Positions 34,655 to 40,626 of a stretch of 40,626 bases of DNA are shown here, one piece after another. Below the pieces are notes generated by a model that saw only the letters and a program-made list of their open reading frames with translations, made no database searches and was not told where the DNA came from. Location: the NCBI GenBank assembly GCA_028277845.1, contig JANQFL010000078.1, positions 1 through 40,626 on the forward strand, read 5' to 3'. Within the stretch, counting starts at the first letter, position 1; each line of letters starts with the position of its first letter. This DNA is from Sneathiellales bacterium. Its GTDB lineage: Bacteria > Pseudomonadota > Alphaproteobacteria > JANQFL01. Made by a program: the position numbers and the translations under genes.

Positions 34655-36040
34655 ATGTCAGCGAATTTGACGGCGCTCGCCTACGTCATCGCGTCGGCGT
34701 TGTTCATCCTGGCCCTGCGCGGCCTGTCCCATCCCGAAATGGCCCGGCGGGGCAACATGCTGGGCATCATCGGCATGGTCATCGCCGTGGTCACCACGAT
34801 CATCAGCCCGGCCATTACATCCTATCTATGGATCCTGATCGCCCTGGTCGTCGGTGGTGCCATCGGCACCGTCATCGCCTTGCGTATCCAGATGACGGCC
34901 ATGCCGCAGCTTGTGGCCGCGTTCCACAGCCTGGTCGGTCTGGCCGCCGTATTGGTGGCCGGCGCGGCGCTCAACAACCCGGGCGCCTACGGCATCGCCG
35001 ACGCGGTCGGGGAAATCTTTCTGGCCAGCCGCATCGAGATGTCATTGGGTGTCGCCATCGGCGCCATCACGTTCTCGGGCTCGGTGGTCGCCTTCGCCAA
35101 GCTGCAGGGTCTGGTGTCGGGCAATCCGGTGGTGTTCCCCGGCCAGCATCTGCTCAACCTGCTGATCGGCATCGCCATCATCGGGCTGATCGCCTATTTC
35201 TGCACCGATCAGTCGCACGAGATCTTCTGGATCATGACGGCGCTGGCCTTCCTGGTCGGCTTCCTGATCATCATCCCGATCGGCGGCGCCGACATGCCGG
35301 TGGTGGTCTCCATGCTCAACTCCTATTCGGGCTGGGCGGCGGCCGGTATCGGCTTCACCCTGGGCAACAGCGCGCTGATCGTCACCGGCGCCCTGGTCGG
35401 ATCGTCGGGCGCGATTCTCAGTTACATCATGTGCAAGGCGATGAACCGCTCGTTCTTCTCGGTCATCCTCGGCGGTTTCGGCGGCGATACGACGGCCGCG
35501 GCGGCAACCCGCAGCGACCGGCCGGTCAAGCCGGGCAGCGCCGACGACGCGGCCTTCATCATGAAGAACGCAGGTTCGGTCGTGATCGTGCCGGGGTATG
35601 GCCTGGCGGTGGCCCAGGCCCAGCACGCGGTCAAGGAAATGGCCGACATGCTGAAGGAGCACGGCGTCAAGGTGCGCTACGCCATCCACCCGGTGGCGGG
35701 CCGCATGCCGGGCCACATGAACGTGCTGCTGGCCGAAGCGGCGGTACCCTACGATGAGGTGTTCGAGCTGGAGGAAATCAACTCCGAATTCGCCAACACC
35801 GACGTCGCCTTCGTCATCGGCGCCAACGACGTCACCAACCCGGCGGCGCACGATCCCGGCAGCCCGATCTTCGGCATGCCGGTGCTCGACGTGAACAAGG
35901 CGAAGACGACCCTGTTCGTCAAACGCTCGCTGTCGCCGGGCTATGCCGGCATCGACAACGACCTGTTCTACGCCGACAAAACCATGATGCTGTTCGCCGA
36001 CGCCAAGAAACTGGTCGAGGACGTGGTCAAGGCACTATAA
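34655..36040 (+). CDS. pntB: NAD(P) transhydrogenase beta subunit (PntB)
   Basis: 461 residues. The N-terminal half has eight or nine hydrophobic helices with the conserved AFHSLVGLAAV segment. The C-terminal NADP-binding domain shows PGYGLAVAQAQHAVKEMA, HPVAGRMPGHMNVLLAEA, VIGANDVTNPAA and VKRSLSPGYAG. With PntAA and PntAB it completes the enzyme in the inner membrane. NADPH supply would suit the biosynthetic demand of carbon fixation elsewhere in the window (inference). A strong terminator follows at 36069. Confidence 0.97.
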   Translation: MSANLTALAYVIASALFILALRGLSHPEMARRGNMLGIIGMVIAVVTTIISPAITSYLWILIALVVGGAIGTVIALRIQMTAMPQLVAAFHSLVGLAAVLVAGAALNNPGAYGIADAVGEIFLASRIEMSLGVAIGAITFSGSVVAFAKLQGLVSGNPVVFPGQHLLNLLIGIAIIGLIAYFCTDQSHEIFWIMTALAFLVGFLIIIPIGGADMPVVVSMLNSYSGWAAAGIGFTLGNSALIVTGALVGSSGAILSYIMCKAMNRSFFSVILGGFGGDTTAAAATRSDRPVKPGSADDAAFIMKNAGSVVIVPGYGLAVAQAQHAVKEMADMLKEHGVKVRYAIHPVAGRMPGHMNVLLAEAAVPYDEVFELEEINSEFANTDVAFVIGANDVTNPAAHDPGSPIFGMPVLDVNKAKTTLFVKRSLSPGYAGIDNDLFYADKTMMLFADAKKLVEDVVKAL

Positions 36041-36068
36041 CCGCGGCCAACAGATTTCGAGGACCCAT

Positions 36069-36105
36069 CCCCCGCCGTTTCTCAACGGCGGGGGTTTTCT
36101 TGTCT
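36069..36105 (+). terminator. Rho-independent terminator after pntB
   Basis: An 11-bp perfect stem (CCCCCGCCGTT with AACGGCGGGGG) and a four-base loop are followed by TTTTCTTGT. It begins 29 bases after the pntB stop codon. The convergent BCCT gene stops at 36109 and could share the hairpin, but the T-run is on the pntB side. Confidence 0.85.
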
Positions 36106-36108
36106 CTC

Positions 36109-37680
36109 TTAGGTCTCGACGTACTTCCGCTCGTGCGAGAGCCCCATGTAGAGACACAGGCACATGGCGATCAGCACCACGGTGAACGGCAGACCGACGG
36201 TGATCGCAGCGGCCTGTAATGCCGTCAGCGCGTCGGCCCCGCCACCGAACAGCAGCACCGCCGCCACAACGCCTTCGATGACGACCCAGAAGATACGCTG
36301 TACCGCCGGGGCATCGACCTTGCCGCCGGCCGTGATGGCATCGATGACCAGCGAGCCTGAATCGGATGAGGTGATAAAGAACACCAGCACCAGCAGGATG
36401 CCGATCGCCGATGTGATCGTCGCCAGGGGAAGGTTCTCGAGCATCTGGAACATGGCCAGTTCGACCTTGTCCAGTCCATTGGCCAGGGCGCCGATCGAGC
36501 TTTGGATTTGATCGAGTGCCGAGCCGCCAAATACACTCATCCAGACCAGGGTGACGAGAGTCGGTATCAGCAGAACGGCGACAATGAACTCGCGCACCGT
36601 GCGGCCTTTCGAGACGCGTGCGATGAACATGCCGACGAAGGGCGACCAGGAAATCCACCAGGCCCAGTAAAAGACCGTCCAGCCTTGCATCCAGGCTTCG
36701 TCATCGCGGCCGACCCAGTTGCTGTAGGCGAGTATGTTCTCCAGATAGCCGACCATCGTGGTCCCCATGGTGGAGAATATCACCGCCGTCGGTCCGGCAA
36801 GCAGAACGAACACCAGAAGCACCGCGGCAATGGTCATGTTGACGTTGCTCAGTATCTTGACCCCGCCATCGAGGCCGCGCAGAACCGAAATCAGTGCGAT
36901 TGCCGTGACGACGACGATAATGGCAATCTGCGTGTTGATGCCGGCGTCGAAGCCGAACAGGAAGGACAACCCGGCGGAGGCCTGCTGAGCCCCGAAGCCG
37001 AGTGAGGTGGCCAGGCCGAACAAGGTGGCAAGGACGGCGACCGTATCGATCAGGTGACCGAACGGCCCCCAGGAATGATCCTTGATCAACGGGTAGAACG
37101 CCGAGCGAATGGTCAGCGGCAGCCCCTTGTTGTAGGAAAAGAAAGCCAGAGACAGGGCCACGACGGCGTAGATGGCCCAGGGATGCAGGCCCCAGTGGAA
37201 CATGGTGGCACTCATCGCCATGCGGGCCGCTTCGGGCGAGTTGGCCTCGACACCTAAAGGTGTCTTGTACCAGCCGGTGAAGTAGGCGGTCGGTTCGGCG
37301 ACGCTCCAGAACATCAACCCGATGCCCATGCCGGCGGCGAACAGCATGGCAAACCACGAGATGGTGGAAAATTCCGGTTTGGCGTCCGCGCCGCCGAGGC
37401 GGATCTTGCCCACCGGAAGCACGATAAGCAGCAGGCAAAAGACGACGAAAATATTGCCGCCCAGCATGAACAGCCAATCGAAGGCGCCGATAGACCACCA
37501 TTTCGCTCCGTCGAAGGCGCCTTTGGCCGCCTCGGGCGCAATCAGTACGCCAATGACAAAAAGCAATACCAGTCCGGACGAAATCCAGAACACCGGATGG
37601 TGTACGTCCATTCCCCAGCGGCGCAAATTATCCTGCCCGAGCTGAAATTCGGTTTCGTAGAGTGTGCTTTGATCGGCCAC
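36109..37680 (-). CDS. BCCT-family transporter (betaine/carnitine/choline type)
   Basis: 523 residues with about twelve transmembrane helices. The BCCT marks are AAGMGIGLMFWSVAEP near residue 117 and the Trp-rich segment FYWAWWISWSPFVGMFIARVSKGRT near 345. Members import glycine betaine, choline, carnitine or related quaternary ammonium or sulfonium compounds, often as compatible solutes. Which substrate applies cannot be read here, and no betaine-synthesis or catabolic gene is adjacent. The start is GTG at 37680, supported by AAGGAG upstream at good spacing. The short N- and C-terminal tails give little room for a BetP-like osmosensing domain. Inverted repeats lie in the leader region. Confidence 0.93.
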   Translation of the reverse strand: MADQSTLYETEFQLGQDNLRRWGMDVHHPVFWISSGLVLLFVIGVLIAPEAAKGAFDGAKWWSIGAFDWLFMLGGNIFVVFCLLLIVLPVGKIRLGGADAKPEFSTISWFAMLFAAGMGIGLMFWSVAEPTAYFTGWYKTPLGVEANSPEAARMAMSATMFHWGLHPWAIYAVVALSLAFFSYNKGLPLTIRSAFYPLIKDHSWGPFGHLIDTVAVLATLFGLATSLGFGAQQASAGLSFLFGFDAGINTQIAIIVVVTAIALISVLRGLDGGVKILSNVNMTIAAVLLVFVLLAGPTAVIFSTMGTTMVGYLENILAYSNWVGRDDEAWMQGWTVFYWAWWISWSPFVGMFIARVSKGRTVREFIVAVLLIPTLVTLVWMSVFGGSALDQIQSSIGALANGLDKVELAMFQMLENLPLATITSAIGILLVLVFFITSSDSGSLVIDAITAGGKVDAPAVQRIFWVVIEGVVAAVLLFGGGADALTALQAAAITVGLPFTVVLIAMCLCLYMGLSHERKYVET

Positions 37681-37719
37681 GTTGGTGCTCTCCTTGTGTG
37701 TGTCCGTTCTTGCTACGTC

Positions 37720-37767
37720 AGTTCATGGAGGCGATGACGTGGCTTCCATGAACTCCTGAAAATCAGG
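37720..37767. promoter_or_regulatory. Two adjacent inverted repeats upstream of the BCCT gene
   Basis: AGTTCATGGA (37720-37729) and TCCATGAACT (37745-37754) form a perfect 10-bp inverted repeat with a 15-base spacer. Directly next to it, CCTGA-AAA-TCAGG (37755-37767) is a second, tight inverted repeat. Both are 40-90 bases before the GTG start of the transporter. They could be an operator pair or a structured leader; no known riboswitch pattern is apparent. Confidence 0.45.
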
Positions 37768-37940
37768 GGTACGCCGTTTTGTTGATCTTGATGGTGTGAA
37801 TTCTCCGCTACGCAGTGGCGACGACAGTTCCTCATGTACGACCCCAGTTAACGAATACCCGACACTAAAGTGCTTGATGCGCCTTACGCCGGCACGGTCA
37901 ATTGACTTAAACTGAACGTATGGATCAGGGAGCGTTGCGT

Positions 37941-39887
37941 ATGACGGGCACGGCTCAAGGCCGGGAATCGCTGCCGAAGAACGAATTGAACCGCGCCATC
38001 GGTGAAGCCGATTTGCGGGTTTTGCTGATGGTGTTGTTTCACCTCACCGGTGAGCGACGCTGGCTCGAGCCGCCCTACCAGCCCAAGCGCGATGTCAAGC
38101 TGATCGCCGATGAAGACGCTGGCCTGGCGCCCGATATCCAGCAGGACATCCGCGACGCGGCTGTTGCGTTGCTAAGCGATCCGGCTGTACAGCCCGCCGT
38201 CGGCGACCCCGGCGACGACTTGATGGTCGAACTGATGAGCGCGTGTCTCGGTGAGGCCGTGCCGCCTGAGTACGCACCCATGATGCGGGAGGAAATGGGG
38301 TTCCGCTCCCGCTTCATAAACTGGACGGGTTCGCGGCCGGAGCGAAACCCGGGCGACTTGCCTGTCATCATCGTCGGTGCCGGAGCCAGTGGCATCGCGC
38401 TCGGCGCCAATTTGGAGGCGCTCGGCATTCCCTATGTCATCCTGGAGAAGAACGACGAAGTCGGCGGCACCTGGTACGAGAACACCTATCCCGGTTGCGG
38501 CGTCGATACGCCCAATCATGCCTATTCCTTTTCCTTCGGACGGCCCAACCGCTGGAGCCGGTACTTCGCGCCGCAGGAGGAACTGCAGGCCTACATGGTG
38601 CGCAGCGCCGACGAGGCCGGCGTGCGGCCGCGCATTCGATTCAGGACACGGGTGATCCAGGCCGGCTGGAGCGAAGCCAACACCTGCTGGCGGGTGATGA
38701 CCGACAGCGGTGACGAGATATGCGGACGCGCCCTGGTCAGCGCCATCGGACAACTCAGTCTGCCGTCCATGCCGCCCATCGACGGCGCCGAAGACTTCGA
38801 CGGACCGGTGTTTCATTCCTCGCAGTGGCCGGATGGCCTCGATGTCACGGGTAAGCGCGTGGCGGTCATCGGCACCGGCGCGTCGTCCATGCAGATTGTG
38901 CCGACCATCGCGGACAAAGTGGCGTCGCTGACGGTCTATCAGCGCAACGCCCAGTGGGCCCGGCCCATCCCGCGGTACCACGACCCCATCAGCGACGGCG
39001 GGCAGTGGCTGCTGGAACACGTGCCGTTCTACGCCGCCTGGTTCCGCTTCACCATGCTCTGGCGCTATGGCGACGGGTTGCTGCCCTGGCTGTACAAGGA
39101 TCCGGACTGGCCCCATCCGGAACGTTCGCTCAACCGCATCAACGACCGCCACCGCCGGGAGATGACGGACCACGTTATTGCCGAACTGGGTGAGCGGCAG
39201 GACCTGCTTGACAAATGCTTGCCGGCCTACCCGCCCTACGGCAAGCGCATCCTGCTCGACAACGGCTGGTACAAGGCCATCACCCGGCCGAACGTCGAAC
39301 TGGTGACGGACGACATAGACTACATCGCATCAGACGGGGTGGTTGCCGGCGGCGGCACGAAGCGGGACACCGATCTCATCGTGTTGGCGACAGGGTTCAA
39401 GGTGACGTTGATGGCGGCGCGGCTCAACATAACGGGACGTGATGGGCGCGTATTGGCCGACGTGTGGGCCAACGATAACCCGGCGGCCCATCTCGGCATT
39501 ACCGTGCCCGGCTTTCCCAATCTGTTCATCATGCAGGGCCCCAATACCGGCCTCGGCCACGGTGGCAGCGCCATCTTCCAGGCGGAATGTCAGGCCCGCT
39601 ATATCGCCGGGTGCCTTGTCCGTATGATCGAGCGGAGTATTGCCGCCATCGATGTCCGGCAGGACGTGCACGACGCGTATGTCCGGCGAGTCGACGCGGA
39701 ACATGAAAAGATGATCTGGACCCATCCCGGCATGTCGACCTATTACCGCAACGCCCGGGGCCGGGTGGTTTCCGTAATGCCGTGGCGACTGGTCGACTAC
39801 TGGGCCATGACCCATGAGCCGGACTTCAACGAGTACCACCTCACGCCACGTCGGAGGGACGACGCGATGCGAGTCGCCGGCTCGTGA
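37941..39887 (+). CDS. Baeyer-Villiger-type flavin monooxygenase
   Basis: 648 residues. The FAD Rossmann motif GAGASG is at about residues 146-151, followed by LEKNDEVGGTWYENTYPGCGVDTP. The Baeyer-Villiger fingerprint FxGxxxHxxxWP is complete at residues 286-297 (FDGPVFHSSQWP). A second, NADPH-binding GxGxSS motif follows near 310. An N-terminal extension of about 135 residues precedes the FAD domain, as in 4-hydroxyacetophenone monooxygenase-like enzymes. The product would be an ester or lactone from a ketone, using NADPH and oxygen; the substrate is unknown. The ATG at 37941 is preferred to the one at 37920 because GGGAG lies eight bases upstream. The following PaaK-like gene starts 17 bases after the stop codon. 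Confidence 0.91.
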   Translation: MTGTAQGRESLPKNELNRAIGEADLRVLLMVLFHLTGERRWLEPPYQPKRDVKLIADEDAGLAPDIQQDIRDAAVALLSDPAVQPAVGDPGDDLMVELMSACLGEAVPPEYAPMMREEMGFRSRFINWTGSRPERNPGDLPVIIVGAGASGIALGANLEALGIPYVILEKNDEVGGTWYENTYPGCGVDTPNHAYSFSFGRPNRWSRYFAPQEELQAYMVRSADEAGVRPRIRFRTRVIQAGWSEANTCWRVMTDSGDEICGRALVSAIGQLSLPSMPPIDGAEDFDGPVFHSSQWPDGLDVTGKRVAVIGTGASSMQIVPTIADKVASLTVYQRNAQWARPIPRYHDPISDGGQWLLEHVPFYAAWFRFTMLWRYGDGLLPWLYKDPDWPHPERSLNRINDRHRREMTDHVIAELGERQDLLDKCLPAYPPYGKRILLDNGWYKAITRPNVELVTDDIDYIASDGVVAGGGTKRDTDLIVLATGFKVTLMAARLNITGRDGRVLADVWANDNPAAHLGITVPGFPNLFIMQGPNTGLGHGGSAIFQAECQARYIAGCLVRMIERSIAAIDVRQDVHDAYVRRVDAEHEKMIWTHPGMSTYYRNARGRVVSVMPWRLVDYWAMTHEPDFNEYHLTPRRRDDAMRVAGS

Positions 39888-39904
39888 CTCGGGATCACCG
39901 TGAT

Positions 39905-40626
39905 ATGCAGCCATTGTTACCTGATTCCCGGTGCACGGGCATCGTGTGGCCTGCTGTCCCGCCGGGAACGACCGCGGCGCTGCTGGCATTGCATTTCCAG
40001 ATCGAGCAAAGCCAGTGGTGGGCACCGGAAGTGCTCGAACGGTTTCAGATGCGGCAGTTGATTGAACTCCTGAATCATGCCGCCAAAACCGTGCCCTTTT
40101 ACAGCGATCGCCTGAACAAAATCGCCAAGCTACGGCCGGACAAATTGACGATGGAGCGATTTCGGACCATCCCGGTCATGAACCGCCAGGATATCCAGAA
40201 CGCCGGTGATCGTCTCCGTTCCGACACGGTACCGACCGATCATGGAAATGTCAGCGAGGTGCGATCATCGGGCTCCACCGGCCGACCGATCAGCGTCGCC
40301 GGCACGACGGTGGAAGCGCTCTTCCAAGGAAGCCTGGATTTGCGATTCCACTTGTCCCACAAACGCGATCTGACGGCGAAGTGCGCCTCGATCATTTTTC
40401 TTGGTCAGGGCAGGGATGCGGCCGAAGCCCGGTTTTTTGGCGCCTTCTCCAACGCCGGTCGAATGGTACTGCTGCACGTCTTTACGCCGACGGGCAAACA
40501 GCTCGACTGGCTGCTGCGGGAGGATCCCGAGTATCTTTTGACCTATCCCTCCAACCTGCGTGCCTTGCTGCAGCGCTCGGCCGAAACCGGGCGCAAGCCG
40601 CGCAAGCTGCGCCAAGTGAGCTGCAT
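39905..40626 (+). CDS. PaaK/CapK-like AMP-forming adenylate enzyme (partial, cut by window edge)
   Basis: About 240 residues are visible from the ATG at 39905 to the right edge. LIELLNHAAKTVPFYSDRL near residue 52 is the characteristic start of the phenylacetate-CoA ligase (PaaK/CapK) fold. RSSGSTGRP at about 120-128 is the AMP-binding P-loop of adenylate-forming enzymes. EYLLTYPSNLRALLQR near residue 205 matches the later conserved region. The full-length family has about 430 residues, so the C-terminal half is missing. It probably activates an organic acid as an acyl-adenylate or CoA thioester. Its position 17 bases after the monooxygenase gene suggests a shared degradative or biosynthetic pathway (inference). 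Confidence 0.85.
   Translation, partial: MQPLLPDSRCTGIVWPAVPPGTTAALLALHFQIEQSQWWAPEVLERFQMRQLIELLNHAAKTVPFYSDRLNKIAKLRPDKLTMERFRTIPVMNRQDIQNAGDRLRSDTVPTDHGNVSEVRSSGSTGRPISVAGTTVEALFQGSLDLRFHLSHKRDLTAKCASIIFLGQGRDAAEARFFGAFSNAGRMVLLHVFTPTGKQLDWLLREDPEYLLTYPSNLRALLQRSAETGRKPRKLRQVSC

Overview
The window reads as GC-rich chromosomal DNA of an alphaproteobacterium, probably of Rhodospirillales/Kiloniellales type (inference). Indicators are a gapR (DUF2312) gene, a cysteine-poor short L36, a DUF1244 protein, a COX4_pro_2-type aa3 oxidase subunit IV next to split pntAA-pntAB-pntB, a fused indolepyruvate oxidoreductase and a DUF2946/PCu(A)C copper pair. Genes are densely packed. I see no rRNA, tRNA, CRISPR array, insertion sequence or phage gene.

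Layout. 1-3388 (minus): a Calvin-Benson-type operon glpX - phosphoribulokinase - transketolase (cut by the left edge), preceded on the same strand by a LuxR-type response regulator whose receiver has lost its phospho-acceptor Asp. 4296-6197 (plus): an unassigned methyltransferase, rpmJ with a near-consensus promoter, and a HAD hydrolase. 6296-13665: glycolate oxidase glcDEF, a TPR protein, then (minus) glycerate 2-kinase and pyruvate kinase. Glycolate oxidation, glycerate phosphorylation and lower glycolysis therefore sit beside the carbon-fixation genes, as expected for phosphoglycolate salvage. RuBisCO itself is not in the window. 13742-16476 (plus): N-formylglutamate amidohydrolase family, YbdK-like ligase, DUF1244 and gapR.

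16477-19398 is visibly more AT-rich and holds a PEP-CTERM surface/secreted protein and a divergent LuxR-type regulator. A perfect 14-bp GC palindrome lies almost midway between them. 19399-23642 (minus): an SDR with a substituted catalytic Tyr and a fused indolepyruvate:ferredoxin oxidoreductase. 23643-24066 is a repeat-rich non-coding stretch before a UDP-glucuronate epimerase-like gene. 25069-29485 (plus): two overlapping hotdog thioesterases, a small exported acidic protein, an M3 oligopeptidase and an ABC1/AarF kinase-like protein. 29490-32713 (minus): a membrane class III cyclase, a PCu(A)C copper chaperone, a Cys-rich DUF2946 protein and a VOC-family protein. 32954-36040 (plus): oxidase subunit IV and the proton-translocating transhydrogenase operon, ending in a strong terminator. 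Then a BCCT transporter (minus) with inverted repeats in its leader, a Baeyer-Villiger-type monooxygenase, and the start of a PaaK/CapK-like AMP-forming enzyme cut by the right edge.

Most of the window is ordinary metabolism. The parts most worth a second look are the cyanobacterial/plant-style phosphoribulokinase and GlpX pair behind a pseudo-receiver regulator, the PEP-CTERM/LuxR pair with its central palindrome, and the copper locus with a CxxCxxCxxC protein and a 12-bp inverted repeat.
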